From assembly GCA_043228905.1 (NCBI GenBank), contig JBHGNT010000018.1, forward strand, positions 7,316,001 to 7,380,000: a stretch of DNA of 64,000 bases, read 5' to 3'. The DNA comes from Azolla caroliniana (taxonomy: Eukaryota > Polypodiophyta). A model generated the notes under the pieces. It searched no databases, was not told where the DNA came from, and saw only the letters and a list, made by a program, of their open reading frames with translations. Below are positions 1-11,495 of this stretch, in pieces. Every line of letters begins with the position of its first letter. The stretch's first letter is position 1. A program made the position numbers and the translations under genes.

Positions 1-45
1 TCGACAGTCTTTTTGGAATTGTCTAGATTTCCCACGATAAAAGTG

Positions 46-345
46 TGCGGAATACTGCTCGGCCACAATTGAGTGTCAATCACTCAATGGAAGAAAGTAG
101 AAAAATAGAAATAAGACGACACAAGATGTTAACTTAGAAAACCCTGATTGGGAAAAAACATGAGAGCCCACAGACTCCAAACAATCACTATGAGACAAAG
201 GATACAATGTGAGACTCAGAGGCAACGACTTAAAGCTCTATGTCTTTGTCAACCGGTGGTATACCCTCCTAATTCAAAATGCGCAACCCCTTTACAAGAG
301 ACCCCTCCCTCCTTTCATAGTCCAAGGAGGGAAGGACGTTACAAT
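46..345 (-). repeat. Copia LTR fragment (family also seen at 23348, 38999 and 55138)
   Basis: The stretch reads like the U5/R part of a copia LTR in minus orientation. The block around 58-240 (CGGCCACAA...GAG, then AAACCCTGATTGGGAAAA, then GAGACTCAGAGGCAACGAC) matches in order the starts of the LTRs at 23348 and 55138, and the reverse complement of the end of the solo LTR at 38999-39760. The rest of the LTR is missing: after about 345 the sequence switches to something unlike the other copies, so this is a truncated copy. Boundaries are approximate. Confidence 0.5.
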
Positions 346-520
346 GTGGGATAAATATCCCCTTGTTAATTTATGCACATTTTTGAATGTACATGTGCAC
401 ATGGTGCACATCGCGACTTTGCCCATACCACTTGGTTTTTTCACTGTGGTCGGAAATCTTCACGATATCCGCCCCTACCAAAATCGCACATTGATCGGTA
501 TAAGCTACGACAAAAGTGAA
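346..520 (-). repeat. Gypsy LTR-like fragment
   Basis: This segment loosely resembles 36580-36760, the 3' end of the gypsy 1 element: AT-rich stretch, repeated ACATGTGCACAT-like words, then a TTC.TCACGATATCC.CCCCTACCAAA block matching the CATGACATCCACCCCTACCAAA block there. No coding sequence was recognised. The relation is by eye only. Confidence 0.3.
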
Positions 521-1483
521 GTGTGAGGGATTCTGACCGCAGTGAACAACCGGTCTTCCGTAATCCCCACCCCAACTACCGCATCGGCTTCAGCCGGTCC
601 CAAACCGTCGACTCATTCCAGCCTCTAGGTAGGTCGTTTTCCGTGACCCCTTTCTTACGCGTGCTTCCACCTTTGGCCCTTCGATCGACAGTATGCACAC
701 CCTTCGTTCTGCCGTTTTCCTTCTCCCGGGAGTTCGTTTCCTTGGTTGGCGGGGATGTTGTTGATATGGATGAGGGCCATTTCTTGTAATGCAACAAGAA
801 CACTCACTGTCTTTTCTGATCTTGGTTTAACAAAGAGGATGGGATCGTGAAGAGAAGGTTTCTTTGTGTTTTGTCCCATTTCAGGGTTTGTTAGGATTTT
901 CTATGCCATTCAAGCCTTTCAAGTTAGGGTTTTCTGAGGGTGGCATAGAACCTAGCCCCTTTGTTTGAGTTTCAGTAAGAGCTTTGGCACGTCATCAACG
1001 TCATCTCCAACGAACCCAGTTTCCTTCCTTTCCATGCTATCTTTTTCTTTGCTTTGCTCCCAGACATAATTATCACGATCTTGTTTTCCATGAATACATT
1101 CAATCATCCTTCCCTCTAAAACCATCATCCCTGACCTTCTTTCCATTCATCCTTCCTTGCTCTTCTCTTAGCTCACCCTCCTGTGCAATATTCAATAGTC
1201 ATACATTTTGCATATATATACCATGTACACCCGCAATTATATTTGCAACAATCCCACTCACCTATTCTGTAATAATTGAAAAAAACACACACAATTTGTC
1301 TGCATTGTAATCGGCAATTGATTAAAACCATCATTTCCATGTAATTAATTTTTGTCTTCATTGTAGTTCTTATCATCAATACCGTAAGCTAGTAGTTATG
1401 GATTCCATGGAAGAGGAGAAGATATATGTCAACGTTTGAGAGAGATCTCTGATGACGAAAATTGGTCAGATAGCGGCTGAGTG
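521..1483. other. No gene recognised
   Basis: Short open frames occur on both strands but none resembles a known protein. The sequence goes from moderately GC-rich (521-780) to T/C-rich (1000-1200) and AT-rich (1200-1480). It is probably degraded transposon or intergenic DNA. Confidence 0.4.
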
Positions 1484-2068
1484 GCGGTCGACTAGAGGCC
1501 AGATAGTATCGGTCGATGGCCAGACAGTGGCCGACAACGGCCAGATAGTAGCAGCCAATGGCTGGAGTGGCCGACAATAGCTAAAAAATGACAGTGATTG
1601 GTCGGACAGTGGTCAACAACGGCCAAGTGCGGGTGGTGATTGGTCGAGTGGTGGCCAAACAACATCCAAGTGGTAGCCCAATAGTCGTTGGACAACGACC
1701 GAGTGGTGGCAGAATAACGACGATTGGCTAGAGAGTGGCTGACAACGGTCGAGTGCTGGTCGAACAATGGCGATTGGCCAAGTGATGGCCAAACAACGGC
1801 AAACAATGGCCGAGTGGTGGCACCTGGCCGGATAGTGGCCGACAGTGGCGGCCGAACAACGGCCAAATGAAGGCTGGATAGGAGCAGCTGAACAACGGAC
1901 GAGTGAAGGCCGGATAGCAACAACCGACGGCTGGACAATGGCAATTGGTCGGGGAGTGGCCGACAGCTGCTGAGTGGCGACAACGATTGGTTGGACAACC
2001 GCCAGACAATGGCTGAACAACAACGAGTGGAGGCGGTGGCCAAACAATGGCCGAGTGGCGGCCGGATA
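1484..2068. repeat. GGCC-rich minisatellite, left arm
   Basis: Degenerate tandem array of short units built on the words GTGGCCGA, CAACGGCC, GGATAGTGGCC and GAGTGGCGG, about 10-20 bp apart. It opens long spurious reading frames on the minus strand (rich in S, R, L, P), which are not genes. The array resumes at 9100 directly after the copia A element, so the element inserted into it. Confidence 0.75.
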
Positions 2069-2130
2069 TAAGAAATAAGAAATGGAAAGAGATAGATAGA
2101 TAGATAGATAGATTATATTATCTTCTTCAG
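2069..2130 (-). repeat. Copia A left (3') LTR, outer part
   Basis: Matches the start of the 8845-9099 LTR (TATAAGAAATAAGAAATGG, then a purine tract). Here the purine tract is a GATA microsatellite (about 2090-2113) rather than the GA run of the other LTR. The LTR is then broken by the LINE insertion. Confidence 0.65.
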
Positions 2131-3949
2131 AAGTCAAACATGACCTATGAGACCAAAATATTACATTTCATGTGATACGTGTGAAAGTGACTAGTTACTC
2201 TTGATGTTCAAGAACTTTACCAATGAATGTTGCAATCGAGACTGCACATTGTGGTTGTGAGAGGAATTCATGCGAGGATTGGGCTCGGTCGAAGAGATGT
2301 GGAAAGCATGGTTGACTATGATCAAAGACAGAGCATTGTATCAACGTGTGATACTTAGATTCGCGAACTTGTTTAGGGCAAAGTGTGCATAGCCAACCAC
2401 TCTCATCACTTGTGCCCCAACCCCCTATCTCACATCATTGTGCATGTGAGCTAAGTTGCATGGAAGCAATGGTTCGAATGGAAGATAACGGTATGGGCTC
2501 TAACATGTATCGATGTGTACGGTTTCCTTGTTCCACAAAGAATATGGTTTTGTAGTTAGGTGCAACATGTGTAGTATAATGTGTGAAGCGTGAGGCTCCA
2601 CATTTGTCCCATGTTGTGATACATTGGCGTCGCAAAAGGCCTCATTTACAAAGGAATCTAGTGATGCATCATGAAGCCAGTGTCTCACGTCCCATCTACC
2701 AAACCATTTTTCTATATCTTGCATCCAACCGGAACACAAAATCTTGCTTTTATACGTCTTTTGGATCTTTTTGCTTGCTTCCCATGCAATTCCAGGAAGT
2801 CGATGTGAGGGACTTTTTTGAACCTTAATAATGTATTCAACAACCCTTTCCATGACCATGATCTCAATGGGAAGCGATCCTGTATCAAGGAGGAGGGTGT
2901 AGGGCATTTGTTTCCTAACTTGTAGAAACTTTGTAAGAAAATGTTTTTGGACATTTTCAAACTCTTTCCACATAGATTTAGGAATGCTACCGCCCCATAC
3001 TTCCACCCCATAGAGAAGAACCGGTGTCACCAAAGTGTCGAAAACATATTTCTTGAGGACGCAACACTTAATATCTCCAAGATTGCATGTGTTCTCAAAT
3101 GCATAGTATGCTCGCTTACCCGCCTCTAAGCGGCGTGCAACACATTCATTCCATCTATGATTTGAAGGAACTTCAAGGCCAAGATATTTGAAGCTTTCCA
3201 CACAATCAAGTGGCTCATTGTTGTACATAATGCATGGTTTATCTCCTTTTTGGCTCTTCACAAGCATAATCTTTGTTTTAGAGCTATTGACACTTAATTT
3301 AGTATGCATGCAAAGTTTTTCCAATGCATTCATAAGCTTTTGTGCATCTCCTAAAGTATTTACAAAAAGCACTACATCATCTCCATATAGCAAAAGCATA
3401 ATCACAACATTCCCAATGGAAACTTCTTCATCACATTCTTCCTTTGCAAACTTGGTAACCATTTCTTCCAATTCATCAATGCATAGACCAAATAATGTTG
3501 GTGAGAGTGGGCATCCTTGCTTAACACCAATAGTGGTTTTGAAAATATCTGAAAGTTTATCTCTCATACGCACACAAGATATAACCTTCTCATAAATTCA
3601 GGAAATTGCAAGCATATATTCACTTGGCACCTCAAGTTCTTCCATTCGCCTCTAAAGATGCTCATGAGGTACCATATCAAAAGCTTTCTTGAAGTCTACA
3701 AAACAACAATATAAACCTTTACCTCTAAGACGACTTTCCTCCATTAATACTTGAAAGGTGACAAGGTGATCAATGGTGTTGTGGTCTTTTCGAAAGACAG
3801 CTTGTCCATAAGCTCTCTTACCATTTTTTTCAGCCCATACACTTATCTTTGCTTCCATTGTACATCCAAATAATTTTGTAATTAATGAGCCAACAATGAT
3901 GGTCTGATAGTTGTTTACATTATTTACGTCTCCACCTTTATGTAAAGGT
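2131..3949 (-). mobile_element. Truncated LINE inserted in the copia A LTR
   Basis: Non-LTR retroelement fragment bounded on both sides by pieces of the same copia LTR. It contains a reverse transcriptase (see 2500-3945) and lacks endonuclease and ORF1, so it is 5'-truncated near 3949. The region 2131-2499 is presumably 3' untranslated sequence. No poly-A tail (poly-T on this strand) or clean target duplication is visible at the left junction. Confidence 0.65.
2500..3945 (-). pseudogene. LINE reverse transcriptase, partial
   Basis: Non-LTR reverse transcriptase in two segments on the minus strand. The upstream part (about 3652-3945) has the motif YCCFVDFKKAFDMVPHE, the first palm aspartate block. 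The downstream 357-residue part (2500-3573) opens with TTIGVKQGCPLSPTLF, then the catalytic block LLLYGDDVVLF (a YxDD box), then FKYLGLEV. The two are separated by a frameshift/stop region at 3574-3651. It makes cDNA by target-primed reverse transcription in this family. The same family occurs on the plus strand at 26600-27961. Endonuclease and 5' part are missing, so the copy is dead. Confidence 0.85.
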
Positions 3950-4127
3950 TCTTTATTAAATGATTTTTGTCTTTCTCTCTCTATAACTAACCGACCACAC
4001 ATAGAGGAAATGTGGTGGTTATAGGTGCACCCTATTTTTGGGGTGCACCTTTTCATATAGTATAGCTTTTCGTTTTATATTTTATTTTTCTATTTATGTA
4101 TTCTACACTCATTAGTTTATTACAACA
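3950..4127 (-). repeat. Copia A left (3') LTR, inner part
   Basis: Nearly identical to 8938-9099, with the shared block TGTGGTGGTTATAGGTGCACC and the end TAGTTTATTACAACA. Directly inward lies the purine tract (complement of AACTCCCCTAA, 4128-4138), the plus-strand primer of the element. Confidence 0.8.
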
Positions 4128-5800
4128 AACTCCCCTAAACTAATTAGTTGTGAATCGCAACAAGCTTCAAATTTGTTAGGAGGGAGAGCCTTTGTTAGAA
4201 AATCAACCCACGTATGATTTGTCGATGTAAACTCTAAGGTACGCTTGTTTTCTTCAACCAACTCTCGTATAAAGTGATATTTTAAATCCAGATGCTTTGT
4301 TTTCTCTGAGTGCTTTGGATTCTTTGTTAAGTAGATACATGATATATTGTCGTAGAAGATTTTCAATTGAAGTGGTTCACATAGTTGGAGTTTTAAGACT
4401 GTTTGCAACCATAGCCCTTCATTAGCACCCAACGCCACTGCTACGAATTCAGCTTCAGCAGATGAGAGTGTCACATATTCTTGTTTTTTCGATTGCCACG
4501 TCATTGTTGCTCATGCCATTATAAAAGAAAAACGAACCATAGATCTTCGAGAATCAATGTCTCCCCCCAATCCAAATCATACCAACCAACAAATGATTTG
4601 ATTGGTCTTTCAGATTGGGATCGTTTATATGTTAATCCATAGTTAGATGTGTGTTTTAGATATCGCATAACTCGTTGAAGTGATTTCCAATCCATAAGGC
4701 CGGGGTTATGCATAAAGCGTTAAAGATAATTAATTGCAAAACAAAGGTTAGAACGAGTTCTTGTGACTAAATATCAAAGTTTTCCTATTACTTGTTTAAA
4801 AGGAAATTGTTGCATAAAATTAATATCTCTTCTGTGGTTGCACAATCGGATATGCTTAACTTACATGTTAGTCAGAATGGAGTTTTGCAAGGTTTAATGT
4901 TTAGCATTCCGAAGGATTTCACAATTTCATTAATGAATTTATTTTGATGAATTATCAAAGTGCCCATACTACGATTACACGTAACTTGCATGCCTAGGAA
5001 ATAAGACAAGGGACCTAAATCTGTATTGAAAATGCTTCGGGAAGTTCTAACTTTGCTCGAGTAATTTCATATGGTGTTCTGACTATTGGAATGTCATCCA
5101 CATATAGTGCTACCACTAATAATCGATTGGATGTATTATTATGTCTATAATGTATATATTTGGTTTTGATAACAATCTAGAATAGCCATGTGAGAGAATA
5201 AAATTGTTAAATTTTTGAAACCATAACCTACAAGCTTGTTTGAGTCCATAAAGTGATTGATGTAACCAACACACATAGTTTGGTTGAGAGTGTGACTCAA
5301 ACCCAGGAGGTTGTGACATGTAGATTTGGTAAATCACCATGTAGAAATGTTGTTTGTACATCCAAATGAAGTACCTCGAGGTCAAGAATGGTGGGTAGAG
5401 CCATTAGGAGCCGAAACAATGCCATGCAGAGAACGGTTGAGAATGTCTTAGAATAGTCAAGTCCTTCGACTTGAGAAAAACCACGACCTACAAGTCGAGC
5501 TTTGTAACATGCAACAATACCATCAGGGTTTAGTTTTCTCTTCAACACCCATTTGCGTGAAATAGGTGAGAGTCTCAATGGGAGTGGTACTAGAGTCCAT
5601 GTTTTGGCCTCACGAGATTTAAGTTCTTTTTCCATGACAGTTTGCCATTCAACACGATTTGGACTTTGCAATGGCTCATTGATAGTTAAGGGATCATTAG
5701 AAACGTCTGATGTGGTTGAGGGGGAACCAAGAGCCGAAAATGCAAACTCAGGTTCAAATTGATGGTTCGCAACAAGGGTGTCTATTTTTTTTTTGTGATC
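4112..5800 (-). pseudogene. Copia A reverse transcriptase and RNase H
   Basis: From right to left on the minus strand. The RT N-terminal part at 5297-5671 has WQTVMEKEL and KWVLKRKLNPDG, then YKARLVGRGF and LDVQTTFLHGDL. RT continues at 5116-5385 (QSLYGLKQACRLW, the copia signature). RNase H follows at 4519-4713 (RVMRYLKHTSNYGL) and 4112-4504 (WQSKKQEYVTLSSAEAEF, YDN, KTKHLDLKYHFIRE). Several frameshifts and stops break it; the palm YVDD region between 4720 and 5115 is degraded. In copia elements this part copies RNA to DNA and removes the RNA strand. Confidence 0.85.
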
Positions 5801-7950
5801 ATAAAGATCTTGAATAGTACGAACTTTCTTTGGAGTGGATGTAGGGCTAAGTGAACTAGGTGATTTCGCAATGTCAGAACTATTTGTATGTTCTACATGC
5901 TGATTATTTGTGGAATATGAAGTATTTCTACATCCTATTTTAATTACTTTTGCATCGTTGTGACTAATAGTTTTCCCCTTGCCATTAAGGTGTGAGGATC
6001 ATCGTAGTGGGATAAGGATATTTTTAATAGGATGGGAACATGAATAATCAATGTGAGTTAGTTGTGTTCCATCTAAAGGTTTTTCCTTATGAGTGCTAAG
6101 ATGATTATTATGGCTCTTTTTAGTTTGAGTAGGATTAGTGTTTAAAATTGGAGTATGTACATCAATTTGTTGTGATTGTTTGGTTATTAGAGGCAATAAG
6201 TTAGAGTCATTGGTTGAACCTGAAACTTGTGGGCGGACCTATCGAGATGAGGGCATTAGTGGAGGAGGGTTAATTGGCATATGGTCAAGTATGACTTGTT
6301 GAATTTTCGAGGACATTTGTGGAGCCCGCCAAGAGTTAGTGGGTGATGATATTACTTCTTTATTGGATTCAGTGTTAAACATGGTAGTCACATCTTTTAT
6401 CTTTTCATAGCCATGATGTGGGTGAGGATTAGATATCAATTTATCTTCATCAAATATCACTCGTCGACTAAATATAAATCTTTTAGATTTTGGGTTGTAT
6501 AATCGATAACCGTTATAGCGATGAGGTTCTCCATACCCAACAAATATTGTGTGACCTGCGTGATTATGTAATTTTTGATCAAGTTTCTAAGGGTACAAAT
6601 GCATATGATGGAGATCCAAAGATTCTTTGATTTTCATAATTTGGATTTTTTCCAAACCACAAGGAAAATGGAGTTGTCCTAATTGATCGACTATATGTTC
6701 TATTGAATATATAACAAGCAGTTGAAACTTGAAACAACCTCTTCCGAGTATGTTCAGGGAAGGTTTGCAACGACGAGCATGCAACGAGTGGCATCCATAT
6801 ACAACCAGTTTCGTTGTTCAGCCCTTGAATTGTGGTGAGGTGTATATGGGATGGTAAACCTTTGTTGAATCCCATGGTTTTGGCAATAAGTTTGGAGGTT
6901 TTGGAACTTGAATTCTCCACCATTATCTATTGGTGTACTTTAAAGGGTAAATCTTGTTGATTTGTTACAAGTTTGTGATAGGCTTTGAATTTCTCAAGCA
7001 CCTTATCACTACATTTTGTCGTTAGAAACGTGACCATCGTGAAACGAGTAAAATCATCGATAAATGTTAGGAAATATACATTTCCAGATAGGGATGGGGT
7101 AGACAAAGGACCACATATATCCGTGTGTACTAGTTGGAGGGGTTTAGTGGTCGTTGTAGGATGGGATGGAAATGGCGAGTTAGAGAGTTTTCCAAATTAC
7201 ACCCTTCACAAAGGGTTAGTTTTGATTTACTAGGAAGAGTAAAACCAATTCCTATATGTTGTCGGGCCATGTGAACCATTGCTTGATGGTTTAAGTGACC
7301 TAATCGATAGTGCCATAGTAAGGAAACATAACTTGATGTGTTTGAATCATCTATGTGGTGTGCTTCTTCAGCAGGTACCACAGAGCGGACTAAAAGGTAA
7401 AGGCATCCTTGTCTTGGACAATTAACTACATAGCCTCGTCCAGAGGGTGTCTTATGATGAATGATACAATATTTGTGATAAAACTCAAAGAATGTATTAT
7501 CATTTGTGAGTTTATTGACAAATATCAAGTTTTTTGCTATGTTAGGTATATAATAAACTTAATTCATTTCAGTGAAGTTCCCATTAGAAAGTTCAAGATG
7601 GACAGTCCCATGTCCAAGGGCATATTCAACCCCATTGTTCCCAAATCTCACTGGGAAAGGATGTTCTAAGACCTTATAGTCTTTGAGTCATTCAACCCTT
7701 GAGGTGAGGTGACATGTGGCACTTGTATCAAGAATCCACATTGAAGTGGGAGAGTTGTTAAATGAAGTGAGGGCCATGAAGGCAATGAAAGAATCTTCAT
7801 TATCCTCATCAGAATTTGGTTCACTATGACATATGTCATTATTTTGATCATAGTCATCATGCGATGCATTGTAAGATTGGTCTTCTTTGTATGTTCTTTT
7901 CCCGTTGTTATCAGAATTCCTATAACAATCTTTTGTTTCATGTCCACTCC
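5801..7950 (-). pseudogene. Copia A protease, pre-integrase and integrase
   Basis: The pre-integrase zinc-binding part lies at 7130-7528, with the pattern LWHYRLGHLNHQAMVHMA...LCEGCNLE (H-H-C-C). Integrase core remains are at 6579-6923, with TACYIFNRTYSRSIRTTPF and NYENQRIFGSPSYAFVPL near the core end. The protease region at 7666-7947 is badly eroded. Between 5801 and 6460 lies the poorly conserved linker between integrase and RT. Many stops and frameshifts; not functional. Confidence 0.75.
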
Positions 7951-7954
7951 TTTG

Positions 7955-8752
7955 TCAATTTTTGCAAAAGGATCTAAGGAACCTAGATTTGTTATGATTC
8001 CTTGAATAATTAAATTTAGAGGTCCGTGAATAAAATTTGGAGTTATTAGGTTGGTATGTTGATCTAGGTTTATTGTAATTTGGATGTTTGATATAAAGTG
8101 CGGTGTGAGATGAGGAGGGTTGATTTATTGCCCTACGAAATATGTTTTCTTGTGAGATTGATGCAACTAATGTTGGGACACTAATGTTGCCTGATGTGGA
8201 TTTTGTGCTTATAAATGGTTGCCATGATGAGGGTAGGGCAGCTAATAAGAGGGCGGATTGAACAAAACTTGGCAAACTAAGTCTTGAAAGGATCACATCA
8301 TCAAGTCGAAGTCTCTAATTTTTGACAAATGTGTCAACATCATTATTTTCATTCATATTCATATTTATTAAAGTTTTTAAATTTGCAACTTGGGACATAA
8401 CGTCCGTATGGAGGTAATCAACCTCTAATCTATCCCATATTTGTTTGGAGGTAGTAAAGGTTCTCACACTTTGCTTAAGTGTGTCCTCCATATGAAAGAG
8501 AAGTTCTAAGCGAGCGTTTAAATCACGTTGCTTCCATGTTTGCACATCAAGTGCATTTGTGCGGACATTAATGTTGGGGCACACATCAGTTCCATTGACG
8601 ATACTTAACAAGTTATATTGTTCTAATATAATTTCCATGGTCATACGCCATGGTTGACAGTTTTTATCATTCAAATTTTCAATGTGATAAGTGCAAGATG
8701 ATACCTGGGCGGCATTTGCCGCCACATTTGCTATCACTCCAACATTTGACAT
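7955..8752 (-). pseudogene. Copia A gag
   Basis: Two blocks on the minus strand. 8315-8752 starts at the ATG after the primer site and contains the copia gag motifs NCQPWRMTMEIILEQYNLL, WKQRDLNARLELLFHMEDTL and TSKQIWDRLEVDYLHTD. 7955-8296 holds the C-terminal Ser/Asn-rich linker leading toward the zinc knuckle region. A stop and frameshift near 8300-8315 separate them. In copia elements gag forms the virus-like particle in the cytoplasm. Confidence 0.8.
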
Positions 8753-8833
8753 GGTTGAAAATCGTTTCTTTAATTCGCAAGTTCGTTATTAACACCGCGA
8801 CACAATTCTTGGTGGGGTTGGACTCCTTCACCG

Positions 8834-8844
8834 CTCTGATACCA
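8834..8844 (-). promoter_or_regulatory. Primer binding site of copia A
   Basis: The plus strand reads CTCTGATACCA, i.e. TGGTATCAGAG on the element strand, the usual plant copia site complementary to initiator tRNA-Met. It abuts the 5' LTR. Confidence 0.9.
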
Positions 8845-8876
8845 TATAGGAAATAAGAAATGGAAAGAGAGGGAAA

Positions 8877-8931
<55 letters not shown>

Positions 8932-9099
8932 GAAGAAACTTTATTAAATGATGTTTTGTCTCTCTCTCTCTACAACCAATAGACCACACAAAGAGGAAAT
9001 GTGGTGGTTATAGGTGCACCCTATTTTTGGGGTGCACCTTTTCATTTTATATATTTTTTTTCTATTTACGAATTCTAAACTAATTAGTTTATTACAACA
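8845..9099 (-). repeat. Copia A right (5') LTR
   Basis: 255-bp LTR from the primer site to TTATTACAACA. It includes a long (GA)n microsatellite at about 8880-8932 that is absent from the left copy. The element-strand start is TGTTGTAATAAAC. Confidence 0.85.
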
Positions 9100-9215
9100 T
9101 CGGATAGTGGCCAGACAACGGTCGGACAACGGCTGAGTGGCATAGGTCAGGCAATCGACGACGAACAATAACGGACACAGACACCGCAATTGGGGACAGA
9201 CAAACATAGACTTCC
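9100..9215. repeat. GGCC-rich minisatellite, right arm
   Basis: Continues the array of 1484-2068 with the same words (CGGATAGTGGCCAGACAACGG). Together the two arms mark the empty site of copia A. Confidence 0.7.
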
Positions 9216-9755
9216 CGTTGAAGGAGTCTTGTGAGGCTTAGAAGCCAAGGAGAAATCAAGAGAGGAATGAGAAGGAAAGCAACAGAAAGCGAGGAAAGAG
9301 AGAGCAGCTACATTAGCCGTGGAATAAATTGAAATGTAGCAGGAAATGGAACGAATGAAAGTGTAAGAAAGAGAAGCACAACGAGAACATAAATATAAGA
9401 AAAAGAAAAAGAAGACGAAGCAGAAGCAAAAGGCGAGTATGTGGTGGAGAAGGGAGAAAGCGTGGTGGCAAGACTACAAACAGAAACAGAGAGAAGATGA
9501 GGAAAGGAAGAAGAAGAAGAAGATGATGATGATGATGAAGAAAAAGACAGAGGGGCATACCAAAAAATTCAAATGCATGAGGGTATACAAAAAATTTCAA
9601 AAACATGACGGCATCCAAAGCAATTTCGAAATTTCGAAGGGCATTAGTGATCACCGAAATTTCAAAAGCTTGAGTGCAACAAACAAAATTTCAAAAAACT
9701 GAAGGGTATTACCAAGAATTTCAAAAACATGAGGGCAAATCCTAAAATTTTGTAA
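9216..9755. repeat. Purine-rich region and degenerate tandem repeat
   Basis: 9216-9545 is almost all A and G, ending in AAGAAG and GATGAT microsatellites (about 9508-9540). From 9551 to 9755 a degenerate unit of about 28-35 bp repeats roughly seven times, each with GGGCAT or GGGTAT followed by AAAATTTCAAAAACATGA. No gene is supported. Confidence 0.65.
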
Positions 9756-10449
9756 ACTCACAACTCACATAAAATAAAAGAAAAATACACACAATATCAT
9801 TATTTCAAGACCTAAAAAAGAGTACCGAAGTTTCTATGTTCCTAGATGTTCCAACCGAACGGGTGGTTTGTGTCATTGGGTTTATGTTCGTGTTACGAGT
9901 ATTCCAGTCAATGGAGTTTTGACCGAGGCGATAAGAGAAGACCAAGGGAGTTCTAGTCGAAGGACCAATGTTCGTGTTTATTGAAGGCATGTGGGTTCAC
10001 CCGTGCAAGGCACTGTCCCACGGGCGTGCCATATGTGTTATCCGTGGGATTGTACGTGTATGAGTGAGTGTATAAGTGTTGGTAAATGGATAGATAAGTG
10101 AAGTCTTTGTATTAAAAGTTGTGTGTAAGTGTATGTGCAAATGTGCACATTGGTGTGAGTATATTAATACATTAAACACATGCACATTTATGTGAATGTT
10201 TGCAAATATGTAAAGTGGGTAGGTTGTTAGAAGGTTATGTAACAAACCTACAACCCCCATTGTATGTTCTTGATTTGTAAACCTCATGTAATGTACCTAT
10301 ATAACCCCACCCAAGGGGCATGAATGAAAATATAGAAAAAGTAGAAGTTTTGCCTCTCAATAACTGTGTGCCTCTCTTTTTCTCTCTCTCACTCTCCCTC
10401 ACGCTCAACCCCCTTCGGAGGGGGGTGGAGCCCTTCTTGGCTCTAGTCC
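9756..10449. other. No gene; possible plus-strand LTR-like promoter segment
   Basis: No protein is recognised. A TATATAACCCC box at about 10300 followed by GGGGCATGAATGAAAATATAG and a C/T-rich leader (10370-10410) looks like the U3/R part of a short plus-strand LTR, but no partner LTR or internal region was found. Confidence 0.3.
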
Positions 10450-10771
10450 CCCCCCATCAACATCGAGCTTTATGTCTTACTCTCTCTGTGTCTCTCTCTA
10501 TACAATAATAACAACTCATAACCACCTATAAAGTGATTGCCCTAAGTCATATTTATACTTATATGACATTAGGACTATTTACAAATATGATCATGACAGA
10601 CACACTAGAAACATATTTACAACTATGTGCTTGGATTTGGTTCACACCGGATCCATCCAGATACCTTATGGATTCGTCAAGTCTGGTTCCTTCCTTTGGC
10701 TCGTCCGATCCAGCTCATCCGGTTCTCATCCGAATTCCATCCAGAGGGACTGAATTCCCAACAAAAGCATG
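10450..10771 (-). repeat. Copia LTR fragment ending TTCCCAACA
   Basis: Matches the 3' two thirds of the LTRs at 23348-23931 and 55138-55733: AAGTGATTGCCCTAAGTCAT, TATTTACAAATAT, then the CCGGATCCATCC-rich U3 and the terminal CCAACA. No purine tract follows at 10772, so this is not the 3' LTR of the gag to its right. It is a truncated or solo LTR joined to that gag. Confidence 0.6.
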
Positions 10772-11468
10772 TCCTCTTACCTCTGGACTTCAACCTAGCA
10801 CGAGATTTGTCCCTCTTCTATGGACTCCTCTGTTTGTTTGTTCCACTACTGGGGTGTCGAGTCACATTTGACTCCAACTGGGACAGGACACCCTTGTCCT
10901 TGCTTCTTATCTCCTCGTTCAAGATACTTGTCTTTACCACTCTTAGAGACAAGTTTTCTTCTTGACACGAGGTGCTTAGAGTCACCACCAGATTGTCCCA
11001 ATTGTCCGGCAGGGTATACAATAGCAACAGAGCCTGCATAACATCATCAAGGGGGAAATTGGCTGCCGCAAGTTGATTTACCAACCCCATGAATGTGTTG
11101 ATGTGCACCACTTGACTTTCATCATCATTGTACTTCACCCTTACAGTCCTTCTCATCAAAGATATCTTGCTGATGGCATTCTTCCTCTCGTACAACCCTG
11201 ATAACTTCTACCACATATCGTAGTCATTAGTGTCATTAGCCACATGCTGAAGGACACTCACATCTACAAATTGTTTGATGGTGGTCATCGCCTTCATGTT
11301 CAGGACTTTCCATTCGAACTCTAGTACCCCTGTGGGTATTTCTTCTCCGTCGATGGGCTCATACAAATTTTTGACAATGACAAGATCTTCCATTTTGATC
11401 TTCCAGTTAGAGTAGTTATGTGAGTTTAGTACTATCATACTAGGGACGCCACTCACATCTCCTTCCAT
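10772..11468 (-). pseudogene. Copia gag, truncated
   Basis: Gag on the minus strand starting at the ATG at 11468. The N-terminal block is SMIVLNSHNYSNWKIKMEDL, followed by a central gag (UBN2-type) block with HINTFMGLVNQLAAANFPLDD and LLLYTLPDNWDNLVVTLS. One in-frame TAG at 11208-11210 interrupts otherwise continuous coding. It ends abruptly at the LTR fragment at 10771, so zinc knuckle and pol are gone. Its primer site and 5' LTR lie directly to the right. Confidence 0.85.
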
Positions 11469-11481
11469 TTCTACACCACAA

Positions 11482-11492
11482 CTCTAATACCA
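11482..11492 (-). promoter_or_regulatory. Primer binding site
   Basis: The plus strand reads CTCTAATACCA, a one-base variant of the tRNA-Met copia site, just inside the LTR at 11496-12294. Confidence 0.8.
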
Positions 11493-11495
11493 ATT

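Larger units (their letters stand above)
2069..9099 (-). mobile_element. Copia A: LTR retrotransposon, full length but decayed, carrying a LINE in its 3' LTR
   Basis: The right end is a 255-bp LTR (8845-9099) followed inward by a tRNA-Met-type primer site. The left LTR starts at 2069 (ATAAGAAATAAGAAATGGAAAGAGA matches the right LTR start), is interrupted by a LINE at about 2131-3949, and resumes to 4127. Between the LTRs the minus strand carries gag, protease, integrase, reverse transcriptase and RNase H in copia order, all broken. The flanks share CGGATA (2063-2068 and 9101-9106), a probable target duplication within the minisatellite, although repeats in that array make this less certain. 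Confidence 0.8.

Noticed and set aside
1492-2137. Overlapping minus-strand open frames of 93-183 codons
   Set aside because: They lie in the GGCC minisatellite; open only because the repeat lacks stops. All frames have the same low-complexity composition.
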